Source: Palsa-189 sp963803735 (GTDB lineage Bacteria; Acidobacteriota; Terriglobia; Acidiferrales; UBA7541). Taken from it: 64,000 nucleotides of DNA. Position 1 is the stretch's first letter. Each line of letters starts with the position of its first letter. The DNA lies in the NCBI GenBank assembly GCA_963803735.1, contig CAWDNV010000001.1, positions 248,001-312,000 on the forward strand, given 5' to 3'. Under the pieces are notes generated by a model, which saw only the letters and a program-made list of their open reading frames with translations, had not been told where the DNA came from and did no database searches. The position numbers and the translations under genes were made by a program. This document shows positions 18,322 through 26,484 of this stretch, piece after piece.

Positions 18322-18978
18322 ATGCCAGGCACAATCACGGATGAGATCGAGATAATTGACGCCGGTCGCGGCGGAGGCACAGGCGTTCCCGCTGGCGGCG
18401 ACGATGACGGCGACGGTTCTGGCGGTGAATCGCGAGGTACGCCGCAGCGCGCTTACTTCACGGTCATTCAGCTCGCTATGGCCGGGATCGTCATGTTTTT
18501 TATGGCGCTGACGAGTTCCTTTCTCGTGCGCAAAGGTTTGGCGAATGATTGGGTGTCGTTCAATTTTCCGCGCATTCTTTGGCTGAATACCCTGATTCTT
18601 CTGGCCAGCAGCTTGACGATTCAGATAGCCCGCCGCCAACTTCGCGGACACCAGAGGGTCGCTTTCAAGAGATGGTGGAGTATAACCACCGGTCTGGGAG
18701 TTTTGTTTCTAGCGGGTCAATTGATTGCTTGGAGGCAGCTTGCCCATGAGGGCGTGTTTCTCGTCACCAATCCGAGCAGCAGCTTCTTTTATGTTTTGAC
18801 GGCGGCGCATGGCTTGCATCTTCTAGGCGGAATTCTGGCGTTGCTATATGTATCCCGGCGGAATTGGCAGCGAGCCCGAATTTCACAGGCGACCGCTACA
18901 GATGTGACGTCAATTTATTGGCATTGCATGGATGGTCTTTGGGTATTTTTATTCGCGCTTCTCTATCTCGGACGGTGA
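18322..18978 (+). CDS. Cytochrome c oxidase subunit III-like protein (first copy)
   Basis: 218 residues. After a Gly/Asp-rich hydrophilic N-terminus of about 45 residues come five membrane helices in the subunit III pattern, with 'FFYVLTAAHGLHLLGG' and the closing 'YWHCMDGLWVFLFALLYL'. It sits 12 bases after subunit I and 3 bases before a second subunit III-like gene. Two adjacent III-like genes are seen in other oxidase operons of this type; each may contribute to a complete subunit III role. Assignment to the family is sure; the division of labour with the second copy is not. Confidence 0.85.
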   Translation: MPGTITDEIEIIDAGRGGGTGVPAGGDDDGDGSGGESRGTPQRAYFTVIQLAMAGIVMFFMALTSSFLVRKGLANDWVSFNFPRILWLNTLILLASSLTIQIARRQLRGHQRVAFKRWWSITTGLGVLFLAGQLIAWRQLAHEGVFLVTNPSSSFFYVLTAAHGLHLLGGILALLYVSRRNWQRARISQATATDVTSIYWHCMDGLWVFLFALLYLGR

Positions 18979-18981
18979 ATC

Positions 18982-19623
18982 GTGGCTGAAACGAAGACGG
19001 CGGTGGGTGTCCCGGTCAGCTCTCCCTGGTCTGGCGGAGTCCGGCCTTTTGCGATTAATTCGAAAAAGTTTGGAATGTGGCTTTTCATAGTTTCAGATAC
19101 GCTGACCTTTTCGGCGCTGCTGCTGGCCTATAGCTATAGCCGATTGTCGAATCCGAACTGGCCTCGCCCGTTCGAAATCTACCCGGCCATTGCGAAATCC
19201 ACGTCCATGACGCTGGTCCTCCTGGCCAGCAGCTTGACGATGGTGTTGGGAGTGGCGGCGGCGCATCGCAACGATCGGGCCAAGGCGGTTCGCTGGCTGC
19301 TCCTGACCGCGCTCGGCGGCATCGCGTTCACAGTGTTGCATTTGACTGAATGGATCAACCTATTCCATGAGGGCTATACGCCCTGGAGCACTCCGCAGGG
19401 CGTGCCGTTATTTGGCGCGACGTTTTTCGGAATCACCGGCTTACATATGACACACGTCAGCATTGGCGTGATTTATCTGATCGTCATGGCTATCGGCTAT
19501 GGCAAAGGAAAATTCACTTCCGATGACGTGGAAGTGAGCGGTCTTTACTGGCACTTCGTCGACTTGGTGTGGATGTTTGTGTTCCCGATGATCTACTTGA
19601 TGTCGGTAAATCTTGGCGGTTAG
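18982..19623 (+). CDS. ctaE: Cytochrome c oxidase subunit III (second copy)
   Basis: 213 residues from a GTG. Five membrane helices with conserved subunit III features: 'KKFGMWLFIVSDTLTFSALL' at the first helix, 'FFGITGLHMTHVSIG' and the C-terminal 'YWHFVDLVWMFVFPMIYL'. It is closer to canonical CtaE than the upstream copy. Three bases separate it from that gene, so translation is likely coupled. It stabilises the oxidase core and may help deliver protons. Confidence 0.87.
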   Translation: MAETKTAVGVPVSSPWSGGVRPFAINSKKFGMWLFIVSDTLTFSALLLAYSYSRLSNPNWPRPFEIYPAIAKSTSMTLVLLASSLTMVLGVAAAHRNDRAKAVRWLLLTALGGIAFTVLHLTEWINLFHEGYTPWSTPQGVPLFGATFFGITGLHMTHVSIGVIYLIVMAIGYGKGKFTSDDVEVSGLYWHFVDLVWMFVFPMIYLMSVNLGG

Positions 19624-19641
19624 GTTCGGAGCGAGGAGCGC

Positions 19642-19968
19642 ATGAGCGCACACGAAAGCGGTTCGGAAGTCCACGCCGTCGGAAGCACACGGCTTTTCGT
19701 GATGGTGTGGATCTGGCTGGCTGTAATCACATTTATCGAAGTCTTTCTGGCCTACGAGCGATTGCGTCCGGATCTTATGCTTACGCTTCTCGTTGTTCTG
19801 TCACTCGTGAAGGCGGCGCTGATCGTTTCCTATTTCATGCATTTGAAATACGAGAAAATAAGTCTGGCGCTGGTGTTGATTCCGTCCACGATATTCTGTA
19901 TCTGTATGATCATTATTTTCTTCATGCCGGATGGCGCACGGCTTATGCAGATGCGTTTGGGACACTAG
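19642..19968 (+). CDS. ctaF: Prokaryotic cytochrome c oxidase subunit IV
   Basis: 108 residues with three hydrophobic helices and the typical 'FIEVFLAYERL...LLVVLSLVKAALIVSYFMHLKYE' pattern of bacterial subunit IV (small, non-catalytic, three membrane spans). It follows subunit III by 18 bases and carries a GGAGCG stretch before its ATG. It is an assembly or stability subunit of the oxidase. Confidence 0.85.
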   Translation: MSAHESGSEVHAVGSTRLFVMVWIWLAVITFIEVFLAYERLRPDLMLTLLVVLSLVKAALIVSYFMHLKYEKISLALVLIPSTIFCICMIIIFFMPDGARLMQMRLGH

Positions 19969-20010
19969 GGCTTTACGGGTCGCCCGCTTTGGCCGAAGGA
20001 TGGTGAAAAG

Positions 20011-20316
20011 ATGAAAGTTTCTTACAAATCAGCCGCTGGTATGGCAATTGCGGCACTTGGCTTTGCGCCTGGTGCCTGGGCGCAGGGATGCGTGCTGTGT
20101 TACACGTCTCTCGCATCCAGCGGCCCCGCCGCCATGCATGCCTTTCAGGTTGCCATGATTGCTCTATTGATTCCCGCACTGCTGCTGTTTGCTGGTGTAT
20201 TTTTCCTGGTTTTCCGCCGCGCCCGGACCAGAACTCCCGCGCCCGCCATCCAGAATCGTATTTACGGCCCGCGGCTTTCCTCTTCGACCGCCAAGCCCCT
20301 GGAAGGGCGCGCTTAG
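20011..20316 (+). CDS. Small membrane protein with CxxC-type motif at the end of the oxidase operon
   Basis: 101 residues. An N-terminal signal-like segment (cut near AWAQ) is followed at once by 'GCVLCYTSLASSGPAAM', then a membrane helix (~45-68, 'VAMIALLIPALLLFAGVFFLVF') and a basic Pro-rich tail. The CxxC would face the periplasm. I do not recognise a named family, but similar small CxCY-type proteins occur after oxidase genes in related bacteria. A copper- or thiol-related assembly role is a reasonable guess from the position and the motif. It is 42 bases past subunit IV and is the last gene of the operon. Confidence 0.65.
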   Translation: MKVSYKSAAGMAIAALGFAPGAWAQGCVLCYTSLASSGPAAMHAFQVAMIALLIPALLLFAGVFFLVFRRARTRTPAPAIQNRIYGPRLSSSTAKPLEGRA

Positions 20317-20329
20317 CTCAGAAAGCGCG

Positions 20330-21505
20330 TCAAATCGCTTCAATTATCGAATCCGCCACGCGGTCTATTTGTTCGGTGGTCATTTCCGGATAGAGCGGCA
20401 GGGATAGCACTTCATGAGCCGCGCGTTCGGCGACCGGCAACTGCCCGGTTTTGCCGCCAAGCGAAGCATAGGCGGGCTGAAGATGTAGTGGGAGCGGATA
20501 GAAGATAGAAGTTGCTATTCCTCTTGAGGTCAGATGTTTCGCAACATGGTCGCGTCTGCTCGCGGGATTCGCTCCCTCGCTGGCGATTCTTACGGTATAT
20601 AGGTAATAGCTGTGGACTGAGTTTGGTGTAGCGGCAGGCGTCTTGATACCGTGCACCCCAGCAAACCGCTCGTTATACCGCGCAGCGTGCGCCTGGCGGG
20701 CAGCGATCCAACGTTCGAGATAACGAAGTTTCACGCGTAGCACGGCCGCTTGGATCTCGTCGAGCCGGCTGTTCCAACCTGGCTCCGCGCTAATGTAGCG
20801 GCCAGTTTGGCCGTGGTTCCGAAGTCGTTCAATTCGTTGGGCGATCTCTTCGCTATCGGTAAGGATCATGCCGGCATCGCCGTATGCGCCCAGGTTTTTG
20901 CTCGGGTAGAAGCTCGTCGCGGCGCAGGTCCCGAAGGAGCCCAGCTTCGTTCCCTCCAAACTTGCCCCGAGTGACTGCGCATTGTCTTCAATGAGCGCGA
21001 TGCCTTGATGCGCGGTGAACTCTAGCAGTGATTGAATGTCGGCGGCGCCGCCATAGAGGTGCACCGCGATGATGGCCTTGGTCCGCCGTGTTACAAGCGA
21101 TTTCGCCGATTTTGGATCGATATTCAGTGTTTCGGGTTCGCTATCGGCGAAGACGGGGTGCGCTCCGGCGGCGATTGCGGCGCCTGCAGTGGCGAGAAAT
21201 GTGAAGGCAGGAACGATCACCTCGTCGCCGGGCTCAACTCCACTGGCGCGCAGGGCAAGCGCCAAAGCATCGGTTCCGGATGCCACGCCTATTGCGAAAC
21301 GGATACCGCTATAACTGGCCATTTCTCGTTCGAACGCTTCGAGCTGCGGTCCCAGGATGAACGTCTGGGTTCTCAGGACTTCATCGATGGCGTGGCGCAC
21401 TTCCTTTTCGATGGCCGCAAATTGCGCCCGCAGGTCGACCATTGGAATTTCGATTGGACCCGTACTGGCGGCTTCCTCGGGATCAGTTTGCGGGTTGAAT
21501 TTCAA
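20330..21505 (-). CDS. DegT/DnrJ/EryC1/StrS-family aminotransferase
   Basis: 391 residues, usual length for the family. Seen motifs: 'VASGTDALALAL' phosphate-cup region, 'DEVIVPAFTFLATAGA', 'AIIAVHLYGG', 'ALIEDNAQSLGA' (Asp that contacts the pyridine N) and 'SFYPSKNLGAYGDAGM' with the PLP-binding Lys. Such enzymes transfer an amino group from Glu or Gln to keto-sugars and feed O-antigen, capsule or secondary-metabolite pathways. No sugar-nucleotide genes lie close by, so the substrate is open. It converges with the oxidase operon, 14 bases apart; a 7-bp inverted repeat (CGCGCTT at 20308) spans the junction but has no U-tract. Confidence 0.88.
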   Translation of the reverse strand: MKFNPQTDPEEAASTGPIEIPMVDLRAQFAAIEKEVRHAIDEVLRTQTFILGPQLEAFEREMASYSGIRFAIGVASGTDALALALRASGVEPGDEVIVPAFTFLATAGAAIAAGAHPVFADSEPETLNIDPKSAKSLVTRRTKAIIAVHLYGGAADIQSLLEFTAHQGIALIEDNAQSLGASLEGTKLGSFGTCAATSFYPSKNLGAYGDAGMILTDSEEIAQRIERLRNHGQTGRYISAEPGWNSRLDEIQAAVLRVKLRYLERWIAARQAHAARYNERFAGVHGIKTPAATPNSVHSYYLYTVRIASEGANPASRRDHVAKHLTSRGIATSIFYPLPLHLQPAYASLGGKTGQLPVAERAAHEVLSLPLYPEMTTEQIDRVADSIIEAI

Positions 21506-21516
21506 TGACGCGGCGT

Positions 21517-21774
21517 TCAGCGCAGACGGCCCGGCGGATCGGCAGGCTCGGGGATCAGCGGGTGCGCCGAAGGGGAAGCATTGCTTGCGGCGATTTTTGA
21601 GGGCGCCGGCTGCGGAATTCCAATGCCTTTATTGAGATCCAGGTGTTCTTTGGCGCAGCGCGGACAATACCCCTTGCCGGTATCCTCATCGCGAAGGCTG
21701 GCCAATTCGTAACAGCCGTGGATACAGTCGCAGTAACCAGTCGCCGATGCTGTTTTGATGGGAACCAATGCCAT
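21517..21774 (-). CDS. Small zinc-ribbon-like protein
   Basis: 85 residues. The N-terminal half carries CDCIHGC and then CPRC ('GYCPRCAKEH'), a spacing that suits a small zinc ribbon or rubredoxin-like knuckle. The C-terminal half is Pro/Ala/Ser-rich and probably disordered. A GGAGGG Shine-Dalgarno lies ten bases before the ATG. It is 11 bases upstream of the DegT-type aminotransferase gene on the same strand and may be co-transcribed. No known family assigned. An overlapping alternative frame (21555-21833) has no motif and is rejected. Confidence 0.55.
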   Translation of the reverse strand: MALVPIKTASATGYCDCIHGCYELASLRDEDTGKGYCPRCAKEHLDLNKGIGIPQPAPSKIAASNASPSAHPLIPEPADPPGRLR

Positions 21775-21848
21775 GAGTGGATTACCCTCCGAGCAAGGAG
21801 AAAAATACTACAGTTCAGCGGGGCTTTGCGCAAGGTGGAAACGACAGC

Positions 21849-22931
21849 TCAAACGAGGACGGCAGAAGTAGCCAGACGGAACTGTTGCTGCGCGCTTTCG
21901 CGTAATTCCAGCCAGATGGATTCCGGAAGGGAGAGAAATACCTCTACCACCTTCGGGTCGAACTGCGTTCCGCTGCATTTTTTGACTTCCTTGCGGGCAT
22001 GATCGACGCCTAGCGCTTTACGGTAGGGACGGTCAGACAACATTGCGTCCACGGCGTCTGCCACAGCGAAGATTCGCGCACCCAGCGGAATCTGTTCGCC
22101 TCGCAACTTTCTTGGATAGCCAGTGCCGTCGTAAAACTCCTGGTGAGAAAGCACGATTTCGGCCGCTTGCGTGAGAAACGGTATGCGAAGGAGCATTTTG
22201 TATCCGATATCGCAATGCGTGCGCATGACCGCGCGTTCCTCGTCGTTGAGCGGTCCCGGTTTCTGTAGAATCCGGTCCGGAATGGCCATCTTCCCGATGT
22301 CATGTAAGAAAGCGGCGCGGGCAATTTGCGGAAGCGATTCGACGGGCAGGTTCATCGCTTTCGCCATAGCCATTGTGTAAGCGGTTACGCGCTTGCAATG
22401 GCCCACGGTTTCAGAGTCTTTCAAGTCCAGCGCTCCGCCCAATGCCTCGAGCGTCGCGTCGTAGGACTGCTCGAGCTCGTTCAGGGCCTTTTTTAACTCG
22501 CCGGTGCGCTGCTCGACTAACTGCTCCAGGTTCCGTTGGTAATTGCGATTTTCGAGCAGCAGACGGCGATGCTCCAACGCTCGCCGTACGCTCAGGAAAA
22601 GCTGGTCCTTCTCGAATGGCTTCAGGATGTAGTCGTAGGCACCGCAACGGATGGAATCGAGCGCGGTAGACACGTCATGCATGGCCGTGACCATGATCAT
22701 GGGGATTTCCGGATCATAGGAACGCAGCCAGGAGAGGAGTTGCAGGCCGTCCATTTCCGGCATGAGCATGTCGCTGAGCACCAGGTCAGCGGAGGTTTGC
22801 TTCAGGTGCTCAACTGCCAGCCGGCCGTTTCCCACTGCACCGCACTGATATCCTTGGCTTTCCAGCAACGTCGAGACGACCTCGCGTATCGCTTCTTCAT
22901 CATCAACGATAAGGACTTGGGCTTTACCCAC
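21849..22931 (-). CDS. Response regulator with HD-GYP output (cyclic di-GMP phosphodiesterase type)
   Basis: 360 residues from the GTG at 22931, right before the receiver start 'KAQVLIVDDEEA'; an ORF extending to 23048 adds an implausible N-terminus. Receiver domain (1-120): 'VDDEEA', phosphoacceptor in 'LVLSDMLMPEMDG', Lys in 'YILKPF'. A coiled linker (~125-165) leads to an HD-GYP domain: 'FLHDIGKMAIPDRIL' and 'DGTGYP'. The usual HHE of the domain reads HQE here, so one metal-coordinating His is a Gln. Many HD-GYP proteins degrade cyclic di-GMP; activity of this one is not certain. It stands alone. Confidence 0.87.
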   Translation of the reverse strand: MGKAQVLIVDDEEAIREVVSTLLESQGYQCGAVGNGRLAVEHLKQTSADLVLSDMLMPEMDGLQLLSWLRSYDPEIPMIMVTAMHDVSTALDSIRCGAYDYILKPFEKDQLFLSVRRALEHRRLLLENRNYQRNLEQLVEQRTGELKKALNELEQSYDATLEALGGALDLKDSETVGHCKRVTAYTMAMAKAMNLPVESLPQIARAAFLHDIGKMAIPDRILQKPGPLNDEERAVMRTHCDIGYKMLLRIPFLTQAAEIVLSHQEFYDGTGYPRKLRGEQIPLGARIFAVADAVDAMLSDRPYRKALGVDHARKEVKKCSGTQFDPKVVEVFLSLPESIWLELRESAQQQFRLATSAVLV

Positions 22932-23190
22932 TTCCGGGCCCCCCAGAAAACCGAGACAGACGCGACAGCAATTATAAGGGGGGTCGAAGGATCGTTCTAC
23001 GACTGTTCCGGCGTGGGTGCCGAAGTTGTTAAGTGCGTGTATGCACACGAATTAGGTGGAAAATGGCGTCAGCGCTCCGCCATTCAGGCGAAAGGCGGGT
23101 TCGAGAGGGTATACTACGAATGGAGTCCGGGTGGCTTTGCTCGATCTCCACTTACGAAAGAAGGCCCACGCCCGTTAACCTGCCTGGTCA

Positions 23191-24636
23191 ATGAACAACA
23201 TTCAAAAACTTGTCGCGACCGCGTGCGCGGTCATCATTACAGTCTTGCCTTGCTGGGCACAGCAACAGGGCGGGCACAGAGAGCAGACGCCGGCTTCCGG
23301 AACGGCCGACGCGGAGTTCCTGCAGGCCGCGGACGAAGTCCTTGCCGTGATGAGCAAGATTCTTTCGTTGCCGGTCAAGGAACCGCTGAAGAGAAGTGTG
23401 CGCTCCCGTGAGGAGATTCGGGAGTTTCTGCTCCGCCAGATGCGCGAAGATAAAGATGACACCAAACGCTATGCGGACCAGAAAGCGCTGGAAGCGCTGG
23501 GCCTTATACCTAAGGGGTATCCGCTCGACCAAAAGCTGCTCGCTTTGCTGACCGAACAGATTGCCGGACTTTACGATCCCAGAGAGCGCGAATTTTTCAT
23601 CGCCGATTGGACCCAACCCGCTGAGCAACGCGTAATCATGGCGCATGAATTGACGCACGCTCTTCAGGACCAATATTTCCACGTGGAGAAGTGGGAAGAG
23701 GAAGTTAAAGCCAATGACGACGCATCGTTGGCTCGGGAATCGGTGCTGGAAGGCTCAGCCATGATCGCGATGTACGACTACTTGCTGCGTAATATGGGGA
23801 AGACCACGCGGGATATCACTGATTTCGATCCCGGAATGCTGATTGGAGACACGAACGACAGTCCCGAGCTTTCGCAAGCGCCCATGGTCATACAGGACGA
23901 GATCACCTTCCCGTACCTTCCCGGGGCTACTTTCGTGCAGCGTGCACTCAAAGAGTGGGATGGGTGGCACGATTTCCACCGCTTGTTTGAAAATCCGCCC
24001 GCCTCTACACAGCAAATTCTTCATCCGAATCTTTACTTCCGTGGGGTGATGCCCGCTCGAGTCGATCTTACTCCGCTCACGAAGGTCGTTCCGCGCGGCT
24101 GGAAGAAGCTGGATGAAAATGTCTTGGGTGAATTCTCGGTCAATGAAATTCTCAAGCAGTTTCTCGGCAAAGAGCGCGCGGAGAAGATTGCTCCTTCCTG
24201 GAGCGGCGATCGCTATGCGGTTTATCAGCGCGAGTCCGGTATGCAGACGCTTCTATTGATCCGTCTGAAGCTTGCGGATGAACCCGCGGCCACGCGCTTT
24301 TTCGAGGCCTACCGCGATCTGCTCGAAAAGAAGGACGAAAAGCGTACCGCAGTTTCCCGCCGTCAGAACTTTGTCTCATTCAACACGCCCGATGGTGGCG
24401 TTTTTCTGCGCTGCCAGGGCGAGGAATGCCTGATTGCAGAGGGGGCTACGCGAGAGATCTTCGACGCTATGACCAGCGCTCTGCATTGGCCGCCGGCGCC
24501 GCCCGCGATTCCGGAATCGGATCAGCCGGGCATTACCGTCATGCGGCGCAATGCTCCGTCTTTTAATCCGGCGGCATTCCTAAACAGGGCTTTGACGCCG
24601 GACTCGCATTCGAGTTCGCTGCGTTCGCTTCAGTGA
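23191..24636 (+). CDS. Secreted zinc metallopeptidase-like protein
   Basis: 481 residues with a signal peptide (cut near CWAQ). The zinc site is HELTHALQDQ (HExxH at 152-156); 31 residues later 'ESVLEGSAM' offers Glu187 as a gluzincin-type third ligand. The rest alternates helical and beta-rich parts without a family I can name exactly; it resembles the uncharacterised 'putative zincin' peptidases of Acidobacteriota. Probably periplasmic or outer-membrane associated. The substrate is unknown. 23 bases separate it from the downstream methyltransferase gene, so the two may share a transcript. Confidence 0.75.
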   Translation: MNNIQKLVATACAVIITVLPCWAQQQGGHREQTPASGTADAEFLQAADEVLAVMSKILSLPVKEPLKRSVRSREEIREFLLRQMREDKDDTKRYADQKALEALGLIPKGYPLDQKLLALLTEQIAGLYDPREREFFIADWTQPAEQRVIMAHELTHALQDQYFHVEKWEEEVKANDDASLARESVLEGSAMIAMYDYLLRNMGKTTRDITDFDPGMLIGDTNDSPELSQAPMVIQDEITFPYLPGATFVQRALKEWDGWHDFHRLFENPPASTQQILHPNLYFRGVMPARVDLTPLTKVVPRGWKKLDENVLGEFSVNEILKQFLGKERAEKIAPSWSGDRYAVYQRESGMQTLLLIRLKLADEPAATRFFEAYRDLLEKKDEKRTAVSRRQNFVSFNTPDGGVFLRCQGEECLIAEGATREIFDAMTSALHWPPAPPAIPESDQPGITVMRRNAPSFNPAAFLNRALTPDSHSSSLRSLQ

Positions 24637-24659
24637 AGTAAGGCGATGCGCCGGCCGCG

Positions 24660-25346
24660 ATGAGTTGGCCTCGTAAATATCTCGACCTGCCCCGTATTCC
24701 TGAACCCGAGGTGATGGACGATTCGAAGGAAGTGCAGGCCTATTCCTCTGCTGCGGCTGATGCATACCTCAGCGATATTGACGATACGTTCGTAGAACAC
24801 GCGATTCGACTGATTGGCCCTGCGGCGGGCTGCGCTCTCGATATTGGCTGCGGGCCTGGTCAGATTATCACGAAGCTGTCAGCGCGTTTGCCGGAATGGA
24901 AGTTTATTGGCATCGACCGCTCGCATACGATGATCCACCGCGCCACGCATGTGCCGCATTCGGTCTTCTTTCTCGCGGGTGACGCCTGCTCTTTGCCCTT
25001 TGGCGATTCGAGCTTCGATCTGGTGCTGTGCAATTCTGTGCTGCACCACATCGGCCATCCTACTCACCTATTTGCGGAGATTCGTCGCGTTGCTAAATCC
25101 GGTGCTGCCATCCTCTTGCGCGACCTGCGGCGTCCATCGCGGTTTGGGTTTCCGCTTCATGTGCACTGGTATGGGCGCCACTACAAAGGGTTGATGTACA
25201 AGCTTTACCGCGATTCTGTCCGCGCGGCCTACACGCCCGAAGAGCTTTCCGCGATGTTAAACGCAGCTGGCATTTCCGGCGCTCGCCTGTTCACGCACGG
25301 TGCCACTCATCTGGGAATCGAGCGGCGCGCTGCTGGGGCCAACTGA
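24660..25346 (+). CDS. Class I SAM-dependent methyltransferase
   Basis: 228 residues. Rossmann motif I 'ALDIGCGPGQI' near residue 60, motif II 'FIGIDRSHTMI', then 'GDACSLPFGDSSFDLVLCNSVLHHI' (motifs III and IV) and a later 'AILLRDLRRPSRFGFPLHV'. The layout fits the UbiE/Coq5-like Methyltransf_11 group. The substrate is not evident. The last 40 bases overlap the 3' end of the convergent RNase H-fold gene. Confidence 0.82.
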   Translation: MSWPRKYLDLPRIPEPEVMDDSKEVQAYSSAAADAYLSDIDDTFVEHAIRLIGPAAGCALDIGCGPGQIITKLSARLPEWKFIGIDRSHTMIHRATHVPHSVFFLAGDACSLPFGDSSFDLVLCNSVLHHIGHPTHLFAEIRRVAKSGAAILLRDLRRPSRFGFPLHVHWYGRHYKGLMYKLYRDSVRAAYTPEELSAMLNAAGISGARLFTHGATHLGIERRAAGAN

Positions 25347-26380
25347 ACTCGTTTCATTTTGGGCGAGGAAGTTCGCGCCTTTCGAAGCTCGCGCTTGATG
25401 AATCTGGCAAGGTCCTGCTCTGCATCGCCTGCGATTGCGCTCGGAAGTCCCAAGCGCAGAGCGCATTCGCAACACCTGCGAGCCTTTGTGTGCTGACCGC
25501 GTCTGCCAAAAAATCGTGCGACACCGTACAATTCAAGCGCTTGAAGACCGTTCTCTGCGGCCGCGCCGTACTCTATAGAAAGTACCTGTAAAATATGGCT
25601 GGCCAGCGCGGCAAGTCCCCGCAGATCCATGCGATTATGGCGAAAAACGCCTTCCATCTGCTGCGCTCTTCCGCAGACGTAATCAAAATAAATTCCAGGA
25701 ATCATTGCCGAGTTGATGTCCTCGCGTCGCGACCACCCCAGCGATTCGGCGCCTAGCACGCGCTCTTCGAGATGGCCGAGCTTGACGCTGCCGATCTGTA
25801 GTTTCCAGATCTCCCTCGCGGGATGAAGGAAATCTAAATGCGCATTAAGGATGGGAATGTCAATCGCTCGCGTCATTCGAAAGCGGCTCTCCAGCAGCGG
25901 CCAATCAAAGCTCTTTCCGTTGAACGTAACCAGCACGGGATGCTTTCTCAGCCTGAGCGCAAGCTCGAGCAGAATCGAATATTCCTCGGCCGGATCGCGC
26001 ATGAAAAGCTGTTCGATTTGGATTCCGCCTGCATCCCACCATGCCAGGCCAATCAGGAACGCCAGATTTCCCCCGCCTCCGATGAAGCCGGTAGCTTCGG
26101 TATCCAGAAAGAGCCATTTCTCGGGGTTCAGGGCATGATTTGCGCGAAAGCGCCTGACCGCCGTCCGAGAGCGGAGCAACAGTTTGAGGGCCTCGGCATC
26201 CGGTTGGAACATTGCGGGCGTGGCATACCACTGGCGCGCCGCTACGTACGTCCCGAATCGATTGCGCGCAATCTCTGCCCCTAGAGCAGACCAAGTCGAA
26301 GAACTTTCTTCTGCTGAAGCGTTTGGTAGTGGCTCGCGCCGCCAACGCGAGGATAGCCGAGGTTCGAAATGTGTCGCCAT
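25307..26380 (-). CDS. RNase H-fold exonuclease-like protein (YprB type) with TPR-like C-terminus
   Basis: 357 residues. A DnaQ-like exonuclease core is visible: exo I 'FLDTEATGF' (D93, E95), exo II region 'VLVTFNGKSFDWPLLESRFR', and 'HNRMDLRGLAAL' as exo III with Asp. The C-terminal ~80 residues ('GLQALELYGVARFFGRRGQHTKARRCCECAL') look like tetratricopeptide helices. YprB-type proteins are predicted 3'-5' nucleases with unknown role. The gene overlaps the convergent methyltransferase gene by 40 bases. The C-terminus is very basic. Confidence 0.75.
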   Translation of the reverse strand: MATHFEPRLSSRWRREPLPNASAEESSSTWSALGAEIARNRFGTYVAARQWYATPAMFQPDAEALKLLLRSRTAVRRFRANHALNPEKWLFLDTEATGFIGGGGNLAFLIGLAWWDAGGIQIEQLFMRDPAEEYSILLELALRLRKHPVLVTFNGKSFDWPLLESRFRMTRAIDIPILNAHLDFLHPAREIWKLQIGSVKLGHLEERVLGAESLGWSRREDINSAMIPGIYFDYVCGRAQQMEGVFRHNRMDLRGLAALASHILQVLSIEYGAAAENGLQALELYGVARFFGRRGQHTKARRCCECALRLGLPSAIAGDAEQDLARFIKRELRKARTSSPKMKRVQLAPAARRSIPR

Positions 26381-26484
26381 TTACGCGAGCACGCTTCCTA
26401 AAATGCACCTGTTTTCGCCTAACATTCGCCTGAAAATATAACATGCCTTGGCGAATGGCGGCCTTCTTTAAAGAGAAAAGCGTC

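Noticed and set aside
17731..18651. 306-residue open frame on the minus strand
   Set aside because: Lies opposite the end of the oxidase subunit I gene and the start of a subunit III-like gene; its composition is that of a shadow frame.
20308..20329. Inverted repeat CGCGCTT / AAGCGCG between the oxidase operon and the aminotransferase gene
   Set aside because: Only 7 bp with no U-tract on either strand; not called as a terminator.
22536..23411. 291-residue plus-strand frame running into the metallopeptidase gene
   Set aside because: Overlaps the receiver part of the HD-GYP gene on the other strand and the true metallopeptidase start in another frame.
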